NCBI RefSeq assembly: GCF_000816845.1
Contig: NZ_CP006877.1
Location: 749,501-813,500, forward strand
Reading direction: 5' to 3'
DNA from: Rhizobium gallicum bv. gallicum R602sp
GTDB taxonomy: Bacteria > Pseudomonadota > Alphaproteobacteria > Rhizobiales > Rhizobiaceae
DNA length: 64,000 bases
In this document: in pieces, positions 18,296-27,439 of the stretch
Layout: every line of letters starts with the position of its first letter
Position numbering within the stretch: the first letter of the stretch is position 1
Translations under genes and position numbers: made by a program
Notes under the pieces: model-generated
The model's database searches: none
Told to the model about the DNA's origin: nothing
Seen by the model: the letters and a program-made list of their open reading frames with translations, nothing else

Positions 18296-18439
18296 ATGAA
18301 CAGGAACGCTCGACGCGCCCGCGCCATCGCAATCGCCCAGGTAAAGCCTGATACGAGGCTTGCGATCTCCCGCTTCCTCATGCTCGCGACCGGTGCAACG
18401 GCGGCGCTTGTGACCCTCCTGATCGCTCAGGGCTTCTGA
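18296..18439 (+). CDS. Small basic one-helix membrane protein
   Basis: This is a 47-residue reading frame whose N-terminus is Arg-rich (MNRNARRARAIAIAQVK) and whose C-terminus is one hydrophobic helix (FLMLATGATAALVTLLIAQGF). GTGGGGAT lies about 6-10 nt upstream of the ATG. Basic-then-hydrophobic layout is typical of short inner-membrane proteins. No homologue is recognised. The following 18440-18714 holds no gene I can support, only AT-rich sequence with a 10-bp palindrome AAGATATCTT at 18551-18560. Confidence 0.45.
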   Translation: MNRNARRARAIAIAQVKPDTRLAISRFLMLATGATAALVTLLIAQGF

Positions 18440-18714
18440 CACATCCCTTTCGTCATACTTTTTGCGCTTTGTCCTTGCGCGGCACACTGCTGGGCGGATA
18501 TGCCGATGCGGGAAGACGCGATTTCAAACGGTTCAGCTTATCTGAATATTAAGATATCTTCTGTCACATTCACCGCGAATGTTTGGGCATCGCCGCTTTT
18601 GTGCCGGAGATGATTTGGCAATGATTGCCGCCTGACCCTCGGGTTCCCCAGTGTCCCACAATCAGCTCGATGCACTCGGCCGGCGCCGATTTCGGCCGGT
18701 GGGAGGAGTGGTGT

Positions 18715-18744
18715 ATGGAAGGCCGGTATCGCCATGTTTATTGA
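18715..18744 (+). CDS. Possible nine-residue upstream reading frame overlapping the chemoreceptor start
   Basis: GGGAGGAG at 18701-18708 is 6 nt from an ATG at 18715 that opens MEGRYRHVY and stops at 18742-18744, overlapping out of frame the chemoreceptor ATG at 18734. The chemoreceptor start itself has only GGAAGG about 11 nt upstream. This arrangement could couple or limit chemoreceptor translation. It is short, so chance is possible. Confidence 0.3.
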   Translation: MEGRYRHVY

Positions 18745-21265
18745 CAAGATCCTTTCGCGCTTCAAGATCAAGACCAAGGTTCTGATCTTCGTCCTGCCTT
18801 TTGTGATCACCATTTCCGCCGTCGGTCTGACAGGCCTCTATGCCTCCGGCCTGCTGCAGGGCCGCATGGAGATTTCAAACAGCGTGCTCCAGTCGCTCAG
18901 TGGCTTCAAGGATCTGTATGGCTCGATGGGCGATTTCCTGCAGATCACCAACCAGGAAGCACGCGACAAGCTCTACACCGACATCAAGACGCAGCGGGAT
19001 ACGCTGAAAGCCACCCTGAACCAGATCGGCGACAATGATGGCCGCGAGAACCTGCAAGCCGCGTCGGACGGCACGGCTGGGATTGCGGATACCGTCGGCA
19101 AGCTATGGTCTCTTCATGAACAGGAGCTGGCGCTTCGCAAGTCGATCGATGACGCACAGAAGACGCTGATCAGCAGCCGTTTCAATGTCAATTACGACGC
19201 ACAGCAGCTCCAGGAAAATATCCGCAACGACGAAGGCAATGCCACCGCGACGCTGCGCGCGGCAGATCGGCTGTTGAAGGGTGGCGATACGCTTGCCTCC
19301 GTCATGACCGCCTTCAACAAGGCGCAGGCGCCTGCCGACAAGCTGAAGGTCGTCACCGATGCGATCCCGCAGATCGCCAAGGCGCAGCGCCTCATCGAAA
19401 TCTCCGTGCCGCAAAACCAGAAGAGCATGACGCAGTCGATTGCCCAGACGATCAACGACCTGAAGACGCAGGCGGCAGCCCCTGATGCAGCGACCGATGA
19501 AGCGATTGCCAACCTTGGCCGCCTTGTTTCCCGCTTCCGCCAGATGTCCACCTATACGCAGTTGACGGCTACGCAGATGATGCGGGAAGCGACGACGACG
19601 TTCGTCGAGCTCGACGGCCGCATCGCTCAGACGAACTCCGTTCTCGAAGACACTCGCCGTCTTGAGACCTCGATCTATTCGCTGCAGCTGGTGCTCGGCG
19701 AATTCACCGCCAAGCCGAACCCGGACAACCGCGTTCGCCTGCATCAGGAAATCACGACGCTTGGCACCAATCTGAACACGCTGCTTGCGAGCGCCAAAGG
19801 CATGGACTTCGCGGAAGATATCGTTGCCGCCATGTCGCCCGCACTGGCTTCCATGGACAGCGACGGCGAAAAGCTGGTCGCGACAATCGGCCAGCGTACC
19901 ACTGACTATGCAGCCGCCCGCCAGCAGCTCGATAGCGTCTGGGGCCAACTGACGACCTTCGCCGAGCTGCAGAAGCAGTCGGCAGGAACCGAGCGCACGC
20001 AGGCAAACAGCATCTCCGTTCTGACGACGGGCCTCGGCATCCTCGTCTCGATCGTCGGCGGCTTTGCCCTGGTGCTGACGCTGCAGCGTCCGATCGGCCA
20101 GATCACTGCCGCCATGCGTCGCATTGCCGACGGTGCGCTGGATACCAGCATTTCCGGTGAGAAACGGTCCGACGAGATCGGCGACATGGCCCGCGCCCTC
20201 GGCATCTTCAAGGAAAATGCGATCTCGAAGATCCGCATCGAGGAAGAAAGCGAAGAAGAGCGCGCAGCCGCCGAACAGGAGCGCCAGCGCAACGACGCCG
20301 AAAAGCGCGAGATGGATCGCCAGATCGAGTTCGCCGTCAACGAGCTTGCCGCTGGCCTCGAACGTATGGCGCAGGGCGACATTTCGACCACGATCGAAAC
20401 ACCGTTCATCGGCCGCCTCGAGCAGCTGCGCCAGGATTTCAACGGCTCGATGCTGCGCCTCCAGGCAACGATGAGCCAGATCCGCGACAATGTCGAAATG
20501 ATCCAGGGCAACGGCAATCAGATGGCTCAGTCCGCCGAAGATCTCGCAAGGCGCACGGAGCATCAGGCCGCGTCTCTCGAGGAAACGGCGGCTGCTGTCG
20601 ATGAGATCACCGTCACCGTCCGTTCCTCGGCGGCGCGTGCCAAGGATGCCGACCAGGTCGTTCGCGAGGCCAAGCGCAGCGCCGACGATTCGGCAACCGT
20701 CGTCAGCAACGCCATCGACGCGATGACCCGCATCGAGGACGCATCGCGCCAGATCGAACAGATCATCGGCGTCATCGACGAGATAGCCTTCCAGACCAAC
20801 CTCCTGGCGCTGAACGCCGGCATCGAAGCCGCGCGGGCGGGCGATGCAGGCAAGGGGTTTGCAGTTGTTGCCATGGAAGTCCGCGAACTGGCGCAGCGTT
20901 CCGCCGCTGCCGCGCAGGAAATTAAGGGCCTGATCAACAAGTCGACGACGGAGGTCAGCTCAGGCTCGCAGTTCGTGCAGGAGACTGGTACCGTGCTTGC
21001 AAAGATCAGCGCGCAGATCGTGACGATCAGCCAGCATGTCGAGATGATCGCCCGTGCAAGCCATGACCAGTCGGGTGCGCTGCAGGAAGTCAACGCGACC
21101 GTCAATCAGATGGACCAGATGACCCAGCAGAATGCCGCGATGGTGGAGGAGACGACAGCCGCGAGCCGCGAACTTGCCGGTCAGGCGGATGCGCTTCTCG
21201 GTCTCGTCCAGCAGTTCAAGATCGACGGCGAAGGCTCCGACGCAGCGTTCTATCGCGCGGCATAA
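18734..21265 (+). CDS. Methyl-accepting chemotaxis protein with a large helical sensor domain
   Basis: This transmembrane chemoreceptor has 843 residues. TM1 is near residues 14-36, followed by an extracytoplasmic, mainly helical domain of almost 390 residues without Cache motifs, TM2 near 425-447, HAMP to about 500, then a cytoplasmic signalling domain. The hairpin tip [25 protein letters not shown] lies near residue 690. The C-terminus lacks the NWETF-like tether for CheR/CheB. Its ligand is unknown. A strong terminator follows, separating it from the next receptor gene. Confidence 0.9.
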   Translation: MFIDKILSRFKIKTKVLIFVLPFVITISAVGLTGLYASGLLQGRMEISNSVLQSLSGFKDLYGSMGDFLQITNQEARDKLYTDIKTQRDTLKATLNQIGDNDGRENLQAASDGTAGIADTVGKLWSLHEQELALRKSIDDAQKTLISSRFNVNYDAQQLQENIRNDEGNATATLRAADRLLKGGDTLASVMTAFNKAQAPADKLKVVTDAIPQIAKAQRLIEISVPQNQKSMTQSIAQTINDLKTQAAAPDAATDEAIANLGRLVSRFRQMSTYTQLTATQMMREATTTFVELDGRIAQTNSVLEDTRRLETSIYSLQLVLGEFTAKPNPDNRVRLHQEITTLGTNLNTLLASAKGMDFAEDIVAAMSPALASMDSDGEKLVATIGQRTTDYAAARQQLDSVWGQLTTFAELQKQSAGTERTQANSISVLTTGLGILVSIVGGFALVLTLQRPIGQITAAMRRIADGALDTSISGEKRSDEIGDMARALGIFKENAISKIRIEEESEEERAAAEQERQRNDAEKREMDRQIEFAVNELAAGLERMAQGDISTTIETPFIGRLEQLRQDFNGSMLRLQATMSQIRDNVEMIQGNGNQMAQSAEDLARRTEHQAASLEETAAAVDEITVTVRSSAARAKDADQVVREAKRSADDSATVVSNAIDAMTRIEDASRQIEQIIGVIDEIAFQTNLLALNAGIEAARAGDAGKGFAVVAMEVRELAQRSAAAAQEIKGLINKSTTEVSSGSQFVQETGTVLAKISAQIVTISQHVEMIARASHDQSGALQEVNATVNQMDQMTQQNAAMVEETTAASRELAGQADALLGLVQQFKIDGEGSDAAFYRAA

Positions 21266-21287
21266 GCTTTGCGCCATCTTGCCACTC

Positions 21288-21320
21288 GAAAAGCGGCTTC
21301 GGTCTGCGGAGCCGCTTTTC
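21288..21320 (+). terminator. Intrinsic terminator after the first chemoreceptor gene
   Basis: GAAAAGCGGCT (21288-21298) pairs perfectly with AGCCGCTTTTC (21310-21320) around an 11-nt loop. The T-run forms part of the 3' arm. The structure begins 22 nt after the stop codon. Confidence 0.8.
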
Positions 21321-21481
21321 CTATGGTTGCAAACTGGCCATCCCGGTGCGGCTAATCCGGAAGGAAGGAAAGCAGCTGCCAGAGGGCCACTGGCAACTTC
21401 TTTGAAGGCAAGCCGTTTGCGAGAAAAATCCTTAACGCTTTTCTCTTATTCTTACTTTGGTTGTACTCACCGGAGGTCTTC

Positions 21482-23326
21482 ATGCCGCGATTCTTTTCGA
21501 CGTCCATCGTGCGTCAGGTGGTTGCGATCACGCTTGCTCTGCTCGCCATCAGCACCGCGGCGATTGTCGCTGTCACATACCACAATCTCGGCCGATACGT
21601 GATGGAAAGCGCCGTTTCGGACGCAAGGGGCGCAAGCCGCACGATGGCGGTACTCTATGGTGTGGCGGATGCGAACGCGGCTGTCGGCGTGACGGGGGAT
21701 GAGCTTCTCTCCGTGACGGAAGATGGCATTCCCGAATTCAAGGACCATGCCCTCGTCGATCGCACGGCCCAGTCGATCGCAGGTGTCGCGACGGTCTTTC
21801 AAAAGCAGGGCAATGACTATGTCCGCGTTTCGACCAACTTGAAGAAGGAAGATGGCAGCCGCGCTGTCGGCACCAAGCTTGCAGCCGATCATCCCGCGCA
21901 GCCGGTTCTCGGCAACGGCAAGGCCTACTACGGTCCGGCGCAGCTCTTCGGCCGGAATTTCATGACCGGCTACTTCCCGGTCAAGAGTGCCGCCGGCGCC
22001 AATATCGGCATCCTCTTCATCGGCATTCCGATGGAGGTCTATTTCGCCCGCATCAATCACCTGCAGACGATGGTTCTCGGCGTCGGCGCCGCCGTCATGC
22101 TGCTTGTCGGCATGCTCGGCTTTTTTGCGATCCGCGCCTGCGTGAAGCCGCTGTTTGCGCTGACGCAGACCGTGCACTCGATCTCGGCCGGCAATCTTGA
22201 CGGCACAATCCCCTGCCTCGAGAAGAAGAACGAATTCGGGGAGATCGGACGTGCTTTGGCCGCCTTCCGCGACAGCGCCCGCGCCCAGCAGGATCTCGAA
22301 ACGCAGGCTGTGGAACAGCGGGCATTGAGCGAAGCCGAGCGTGCCCGCAACGACGCCGACAAGCGTTCGCTCGATGGTCAGATCGACTTTGCCGTGAACC
22401 AGCTTGCGGCCGGCCTCGGACGCCTCGCTAAGGGCGATGTCTCACAGACGATCGAGACGCCGTTTGTCGGCCGGCTGGAGCAGTTGCGCGTCGATTTCAA
22501 CGCATCGCTTGTCCGCCTGCAGGATACCCTCGTGCAGATTCGCGAGAACGCCAATGCCATCCAGCGCAATAGCGGCGCGATGCTGACATCGGCCGGCGAG
22601 CTTTCCAAGCGAACCGAAGCGCAGGCCGCCAGCTTGGAGGAAACGGCAGCTGCCGTCGAAGAGATTACTGTGACCGTGCGCTCGTCTGCAGGGCGCGCTC
22701 GCGAAGCAAACAACGCGGTCACCGCCACGAAGAAGACCGCCGACAGCTCCGGGGTCGTCGTCAGCGAGGCCGTGGCCGCCATGGGGCGCATCGAGCAGGC
22801 TTCGCAGCAGATCGAACAGATCATCGAAGTCATCGACGACATCGCTTTCCAGACGAACCTTCTCGCCCTCAATGCCGGTATCGAAGCGGCTCGCGCCGGC
22901 GAGGCTGGCAAGGGCTTTGCGGTTGTCGCCCAGGAAGTCCGCGAATTGGCACAGCGCTCGGCCGATGCCGCCCGTGAGATCAAGGGTCTGATCGAGAAGT
23001 CCAGCCAAGAAGTGACGGCGGGCTCTGCGCTGGTGCAGAAAACCGGCAGCGTGCTCGCCTCGATCAGCGAGGAGATCATTGTGATCAGCAAGCACGTCGA
23101 AACCATTGCCACGGCGAGCCAGGATCAGTCGGCGGCGCTGCAGGAGGTCAACGGTTCGGTCAACGCCATGGACCAGATGACCCAGAAGAACGCGTCGATG
23201 GTCGAGGAAACCACACAAGCAAGCCGCCAGCTCGCCGAGGAGGCCGACACGCTGATGAGCCTGCTGCAGCAGTTCCGCATCGAAGCGTCGGCGCAGTCTC
23301 ATGGCCGGGCAAGGCAGGCAGCCTGA
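21482..23326 (+). CDS. Methyl-accepting chemotaxis protein with a Cache-type sensor domain
   Basis: 614-residue chemoreceptor. TM1 spans residues about 8-30; the periplasmic domain of about 165 residues resembles a single Cache domain ([15 protein letters not shown]...[12 protein letters not shown]...[14 protein letters not shown]), a fold that often binds small carboxylates. TM2 lies near 196-218, then HAMP and the signalling hairpin [25 protein letters not shown] near 460. GGAGG precedes the ATG at 21482 by 5 nt, which is preferred over an upstream TTG at 21461. Its signalling half is closely similar to that of the preceding receptor, suggesting partial duplication. Confidence 0.92.
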   Translation: MPRFFSTSIVRQVVAITLALLAISTAAIVAVTYHNLGRYVMESAVSDARGASRTMAVLYGVADANAAVGVTGDELLSVTEDGIPEFKDHALVDRTAQSIAGVATVFQKQGNDYVRVSTNLKKEDGSRAVGTKLAADHPAQPVLGNGKAYYGPAQLFGRNFMTGYFPVKSAAGANIGILFIGIPMEVYFARINHLQTMVLGVGAAVMLLVGMLGFFAIRACVKPLFALTQTVHSISAGNLDGTIPCLEKKNEFGEIGRALAAFRDSARAQQDLETQAVEQRALSEAERARNDADKRSLDGQIDFAVNQLAAGLGRLAKGDVSQTIETPFVGRLEQLRVDFNASLVRLQDTLVQIRENANAIQRNSGAMLTSAGELSKRTEAQAASLEETAAAVEEITVTVRSSAGRAREANNAVTATKKTADSSGVVVSEAVAAMGRIEQASQQIEQIIEVIDDIAFQTNLLALNAGIEAARAGEAGKGFAVVAQEVRELAQRSADAAREIKGLIEKSSQEVTAGSALVQKTGSVLASISEEIIVISKHVETIATASQDQSAALQEVNGSVNAMDQMTQKNASMVEETTQASRQLAEEADTLMSLLQQFRIEASAQSHGRARQAA

Positions 23327-23544
23327 TCGGGCTTGCAGCTTGAAGGTATTGAGGAGGATCGCGCCGGAAAGGCGCGGTCCTTCTGCCTTTTGAGGCTGAT
23401 GCTTGTAAGCCACGCGGTGACGCTTACGAAAGGCGAGCTTCCAAAATCCCTGTAGAAGTCGTCCTCAGTCCGCTCACGCTTTTGGATTGGCTGGAAGGCC
23501 TGCGAAAGGCCGAGAAAATTGGCAATCATGATCTGCTCGATCAT
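23299..23544 (-). CDS. Small hypothetical protein, convergent with the chemoreceptor gene
   Basis: An 81-residue frame with a strong start signal: GGAGG lies 9 nt before the ATG at 23544. The N-terminal half ([17 protein letters not shown], then [11 protein letters not shown]) looks protein-like. The C-terminal half runs through the neighbouring terminator and overlaps the end of the chemoreceptor gene by 28 bp, so the true protein may have been shorter or the frame extended by a mutation. It diverges from the LysR-type gene at 23633. Family unknown. Confidence 0.45.
   Translation of the reverse strand: MIEQIMIANFLGLSQAFQPIQKRERTEDDFYRDFGSSPFVSVTAWLTSISLKRQKDRAFPARSSSIPSSCKPDQAACLARP
23357..23390 (+). 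terminator. Intrinsic terminator after the second chemoreceptor gene
   Basis: GATCGCGCC (23357-23365) pairs with GGCGCGGTC (23371-23379), with one G-U pair and a 5-nt loop. It is followed by CTTCTGCCTTTT. It lies 30 nt after the stop codon. Confidence 0.7.
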
Positions 23545-23622
23545 TGGTGATGTCCTCCGTTAAAGACATCCCTTCAAATACACATCAAAAATCGCTTCAT
23601 AAACATCGAAGATCCGGCTATG

Positions 23623-23640
23623 TTTTTCATCAATGAAAAA
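23623..23640. promoter_or_regulatory. Inverted repeat over the LysR-type start codon
   Basis: TTTTTCAT and ATGAAAAA form a perfect 8-bp inverted repeat around CA, and the right arm includes the ATG at 23633. Such a site could be bound by the regulator itself or fold in RNA to mask the start, since no ribosome binding site is visible upstream. Confidence 0.4.
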
Positions 23641-24502
23641 TACCCCATGGGATTCCTATCAGCTTTTCCTGCAGGTCGCGCGCCGCGGCGGGCTGACGGG
23701 CGCGAGTGTCGTGAGCGGCTTGAGCCCGGCCACGGTCGGCCGGCGTATGCTTGAACTGGAGCAGGAAACGGGACGGATGCTCTTTGCCCGCAGCCAGACC
23801 GGCTACCGCTTGACGGCCGACGGTCAGACGCTCCTCGACCATCTCCAGGAGATGGAAGCGGCGGCCCGGAAAGTCGATGCCTGGCGCCAGGCCGGCGAGG
23901 GCGGCGCAACGGTAAAGATCGCAGCCGGGACCTGGGTGGCCTGGCTGCTGACAGAAAACTTCTCCGCAATCCGCATTCCTGCCGACGCTTTCAACATTGT
24001 GCTGACGATCGGAGAGGCGCGGGCCAATCTCGCCTACCGCGAGAGCGATATCGGCATCCGCGCTTTCGAGCCGGACGAAGCCAATCTCGCCGCTCGCCTT
24101 TTGGGCGAAGTCGCTTATGCCGTCTATGTCCGGCGCAATGCCGGCGAGTTGGAAACCCGATGGATTGCGGTTGCTGAGGATGAGGCCATTTCTGCCTATC
24201 TCCGCTGGCCGTACCGCCAGACGCCGGAGCCGATCGTGGCGACGGTCAACCGGCCCCGGTCACTGCCGGACCTCGTCCGTGCCGGTGCGGGAAAGGCGGT
24301 GCTCCCCTGTTTCGTGGGTGATCTCGATCCGGAACTGCAACGGCTCGGCGGCGAGCTCGCGGAACTGCGCCACCGGCAATGGATCGTGTTGAACAACGAG
24401 GATCGCCATCGCCCGGAGATCCGCACGGTCGCAGATCGTATGACGAAGCTGCTGAAAAGCTACGCCGATCTTTTCGCCGGCAAGCGCGCCAGCCGCAGCT
24501 GA
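23633..24502 (+). CDS. LysR-family transcriptional regulator
   Basis: 289 residues. The N-terminal winged helix-turn-helix is WDSYQLFLQVARRGGLTGASVVSGLSPATVGRRMLELEQETG, followed by FARSQTGYRLTADG, and then an effector-binding domain. No ribosome binding site precedes the ATG. It is divergent from a small hypothetical gene at 23544, a possible target, and converges on the LuxR-type gene with 3 bp between stop codons. Ligand and targets are unknown. Confidence 0.82.
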   Translation: MKNTPWDSYQLFLQVARRGGLTGASVVSGLSPATVGRRMLELEQETGRMLFARSQTGYRLTADGQTLLDHLQEMEAAARKVDAWRQAGEGGATVKIAAGTWVAWLLTENFSAIRIPADAFNIVLTIGEARANLAYRESDIGIRAFEPDEANLAARLLGEVAYAVYVRRNAGELETRWIAVAEDEAISAYLRWPYRQTPEPIVATVNRPRSLPDLVRAGAGKAVLPCFVGDLDPELQRLGGELAELRHRQWIVLNNEDRHRPEIRTVADRMTKLLKSYADLFAGKRASRS

Positions 24503-24505
24503 ATT

Positions 24506-25609
24506 CTACGGCATCAGACGTCGCACAAGCGCGACCTGGCTGTTCACGCCGAGCTTGGAATAGATGTTCTTCAGATGCGTCCGGGCCGTCTCGTAGCTGA
24601 TGCCATGCAGCTTGGCCGTCTCGCGCGGCGAGAGACCCGCGGCGATGGAGGAGGCGATCCGCAGTTCGGCAGCAGTCAGTTGCCGCTTTGCAGGCAAATG
24701 ATCGTTCAATTCGGGGCGCGCAACGGGTATTCGCTCGATGACGACTGCTGCGGTTGGTCCCTGCAGGAACTCGGTCATGAAATCGGAGGTGAGGCGCACG
24801 AGCGTGCATTTGAACGAGGCGCAGGCAGAATCGAACCTCGCGGTGAACGGCCCCGCTGCGGCGGGGGGGCGGTAGCGAGAAAAGGAGCCGAGATGTTCGA
24901 GGAAATCCCGATCGCTGGAGCTCAGACGTCCTGTTGGCGTGACGCTGATCCCGGCATCTGTGGCGAGCATCTGTTGCGCGGCAAGATTCATCGATCGGAT
25001 CTGGCGGCCTTCGCTGATATAAATGAGCCCGACGCCGATCGCGTCGAACAGCGAACGGCCCGTCTCATTGCCTGCTTTGTCCCGGCGGATGAAATCGAAG
25101 GCCCGCTGTAAATGCGGCGCAAGCCGCGTCAGGAGATCGGCGTTGACCCGGTTAAACCCGGTGTCGGTGCTCGATGTCAGCGTCGATAGATTGAAGGACC
25201 GGTTGTTCTCGCGAAGGATCGTCACGCCAACGCTGCTGCGGCAGCCGATACTGCGCATAAAGTCATTGTAGAATTCCGTTTTGACGAGTTCGGCATGCGG
25301 CAGCATCTGGTCGGCGATGACGCCGAGGCCGACCGGCCGGACAGCTGCCTTCGGCATCCACGGGTTTATGGTGCAATAATACCGGTTGTAGCCTTCCAGG
25401 CCGGTATCGTCCAAGCCCGAGCAGAGCGAAAAGGCACCGGCGCCCGCCACGCTGTCATGGTAAAAGAGCGTCGTCTTGGCATCGGGCATTCTCGTGTTGA
25501 GGGTGTCGAGAAAGTCCTGCCAGTCCGTTTCGCCAAACAATGCGCCATAGACCAGGTCAGTTAGAGATTCAAGATTGGCGTGCGTCGTGGCGGGCATCCG
25601 GCGTCTCAT
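24506..25609 (-). CDS. LuxR-family transcriptional regulator without a recognisable autoinducer domain
   Basis: This 367-residue protein has a C-terminal LuxR/FixJ helix-turn-helix (LTAAELRIASSIAAGLSPRETAKLHGISYETARTHLKNIYSKLGV). The N-terminal 280 residues look like sensor domains of PAS/GAF character, not an acyl-homoserine-lactone-binding domain or a response-regulator receiver. An ATG at 25597 is an alternative start. No cognate signal synthase is nearby. Targets cannot be inferred; the closest upstream transcript is aceA plus a small gene on the same strand. Confidence 0.8.
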   Translation of the reverse strand: MRRRMPATTHANLESLTDLVYGALFGETDWQDFLDTLNTRMPDAKTTLFYHDSVAGAGAFSLCSGLDDTGLEGYNRYYCTINPWMPKAAVRPVGLGVIADQMLPHAELVKTEFYNDFMRSIGCRSSVGVTILRENNRSFNLSTLTSSTDTGFNRVNADLLTRLAPHLQRAFDFIRRDKAGNETGRSLFDAIGVGLIYISEGRQIRSMNLAAQQMLATDAGISVTPTGRLSSSDRDFLEHLGSFSRYRPPAAAGPFTARFDSACASFKCTLVRLTSDFMTEFLQGPTAAVVIERIPVARPELNDHLPAKRQLTAAELRIASSIAAGLSPRETAKLHGISYETARTHLKNIYSKLGVNSQVALVRRLMP

Positions 25610-25669
25610 ATGAGCGGATGCTGATTATGCCCGCCTTTCGTGACAGTGACAATTACGTCGAATAACGCA

Positions 25670-25698
25670 GATGGCGGCGCCGGAGCGGCGCCGCCATC
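25670..25698 (-). terminator. Strong GC-rich hairpin after the aceA-linked small gene
   Basis: GATGGCGGCGCC (25670-25681) pairs perfectly with GGCGCCGCCATC (25687-25698) around a 5-nt loop. It starts 8 nt after the stop of the small gene read on the minus strand. No U-run follows, so it may be a 3' stabiliser or a weak terminator ahead of the LuxR-type gene. Confidence 0.5.
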
Positions 25699-25705
25699 TC
25701 TGATC

Positions 25706-25942
25706 CTACATCCTGTTGGCGACGACGACGGGGATCAGGAGATCGCCCCAATTTCCGTCTCCGCCATGGTGGCGGGCGGAGCGCACGAGTTCGACCGAGA
25801 CCCCGGCCTCTACGGCCTTCATCACGGACTGATTGAGCCGATGCAGGTCGTTTGCGAGCATGCGGATGGTGGCCTGCTGATCGGCGCTCATGCTGGAGGA
25901 TTGTTCTTCCGCTCTTTCGCGGACACGTGCGATGGAAGCCAT
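25706..25942 (-). CDS. Small hypothetical protein downstream of aceA
   Basis: 78 residues, mainly helical and polar (ASIARVRERAEEQSSSMSADQQATIRMLANDLHRLNQSVMKAV), ending DLLIPVVVANRM. AAAGGAG stands 8 nt before the ATG at 25942, a better start than the longer frame that overlaps aceA. It lies 22 nt after aceA and is probably cotranscribed. Function unknown. Confidence 0.7.
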   Translation of the reverse strand: MASIARVRERAEEQSSSMSADQQATIRMLANDLHRLNQSVMKAVEAGVSVELVRSARHHGGDGNWGDLLIPVVVANRM

Positions 25943-25964
25943 GGCCTTTTCTCCTTTGGTGTGG

Positions 25965-27254
25965 CTACTCGGCTGCGGGTTTGAACTGGGCATGTTCGGT
26001 CGATTCCTTCATTGCGGTGGTCGAGGACTTGCCGCCGGTGATGGCGAGCGAGACGGCATCGAAATAGCCGGTCCCGACTTCGCGCTGGTGCTTGGTCGCT
26101 GTGTAGCCCTGTGCCTCGGCGGCGAACTCGGCCTGCTGCAGTTGCGAATAGGCGGCCATCTGCCGGTCCTTGTAGCCCCGCGCCAGTTCGTACATGCCGA
26201 AGTTCAGCTGGTGGAAACCAGCGAGCGTGATGAACTGGAATTTGTAGCCCATCGCGCCGAGTTCCCGCTGGAACTTGGCGATCGTCGCGTCATCGAGGTT
26301 TTTCTTCCAGTTGAACGACGGTGAGCAGTTGTAGGCAAGCAGCTTGCCGGGATGGATCTTGTGCACGCCCTCGGCAAAGCGCCGCGCCTGCTCCAGATCC
26401 GGCTTGGAGGTTTCGCACCAGATGAGATCACAATGCGGCGCATAGGCAACGGCACGGGCAATGCAGGGCTCAAGGCCATTGCGCACCTGATAGAAGCCTT
26501 CGACCGTGCGGCCGGCATCGTAGTCGACGAAGGGCCGGTCGCGCTCGTCGATGTCCGAGGTCAGAAGCTTTGCCGCTTCCGCATCCGTACGGGCGATAAC
26601 GAGCGTGGGAACCCCCATGACGTCTGCGGCAAGCCGCGCCGCGTTCAGATTGCGGATGTGGGCCGCAGTCGGAATCAGCACCTTGCCGCCGAGATGCCCG
26701 CACTTCTTTTCCGATGCCAGCTGGTCCTCGAAGTGGACACCGGCAGCGCCAGCTTCGATATAGGCCTTCATGATCTCGAAGGCATTGAGCGGTCCGCCGA
26801 AGCCGGCTTCGGCATCGGCAACGATCGGCGCAAACCATGTTTCGACGGAAAGTCCCCGATCCTCCGATGTCTCGATCTGGTCGGCGCGCTGAAGCGTGCG
26901 GTTGATCCGCTTGGCGAGTTCTGGCCCGGCATTGGCGGGATAAAGCGACTGGTCGGGATACATCGCCGAAGCTGTGTTCGCATCGGCCGCGACCTGCCAG
27001 CCGGACAGGTAGATTGCCTTCAGTCCGGCACGGACCATCTGCATGGCCTGATTGCCAGATAGCGCTCCGAGCGCATTGACGAAATCATCGTGATGCAGCA
27101 GTTGCCACAGCCGGTTCGCCCCCATCTCGGCAAGCGAATAACGAAGTTCGACGGAGCCCCGCAATCTCTTCACGTCCTGGAGCGAATAGGGCCGCTCGAT
27201 ACCCTCAAAACGGCCTGCCGGAGCATTGCGGATAAGCTTGTCAAATTCTGTCAC
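25965..27254 (-). CDS. aceA: Isocitrate lyase
   Basis: Cleaves isocitrate to glyoxylate and succinate, allowing growth on acetate and other C2 precursors. The 429-residue protein has the active-site loop KKCGH (C185) and the metal-binding region [10 protein letters not shown]. The start is a GTG at 27254 with AAGGAGG 5 nt upstream; the frame is open further upstream, but those residues (Cys-rich) are not protein-like for this family. It is divergent from a ScfR-type regulator, with TTTGTAAA-type boxes between them. Malate synthase is not in this window. Confidence 0.96.
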   Translation of the reverse strand: MTEFDKLIRNAPAGRFEGIERPYSLQDVKRLRGSVELRYSLAEMGANRLWQLLHHDDFVNALGALSGNQAMQMVRAGLKAIYLSGWQVAADANTASAMYPDQSLYPANAGPELAKRINRTLQRADQIETSEDRGLSVETWFAPIVADAEAGFGGPLNAFEIMKAYIEAGAAGVHFEDQLASEKKCGHLGGKVLIPTAAHIRNLNAARLAADVMGVPTLVIARTDAEAAKLLTSDIDERDRPFVDYDAGRTVEGFYQVRNGLEPCIARAVAYAPHCDLIWCETSKPDLEQARRFAEGVHKIHPGKLLAYNCSPSFNWKKNLDDATIAKFQRELGAMGYKFQFITLAGFHQLNFGMYELARGYKDRQMAAYSQLQQAEFAAEAQGYTATKHQREVGTGYFDAVSLAITGGKSSTTAMKESTEHAQFKPAAE

Positions 27255-27302
27255 GATTTCCTCCTTCGCGATAATTATTGCCTCAACAGCTATGTGACAT
27301 AT

Positions 27303-27413
27303 TTTACAAAAACACGCGCGATGCCAGGAAAAGCTTGATTTGTAGGAGGGAATTGAGGTTAGGTTGCGAGAGCATTTACAACAACACTTTGTAAATTTGT
27401 GAATGTTTGTAAA
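27303..27413. promoter_or_regulatory. Cluster of TTTGTAAA boxes between aceA and its divergent regulator
   Basis: Forward copies are TTTGTAAA at 27388-27395, TTTGTGAA at 27396-27403 and TTTGTAAA at 27406-27413. Reverse copies are TTTACAAA at 27303-27310 and TTTACAAC at 27375-27382. GAATGTTT/AAACATTC (27401-27418) also forms an inverted repeat with a 2-nt centre. RamB/PccR/ScfR regulators are known to use similar TTTGCAAA-like boxes, so these are likely binding sites for the regulator at 27440. Confidence 0.65.
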
Positions 27414-27439
27414 CATTCGTACGATGCGGGAGGTGTCAA

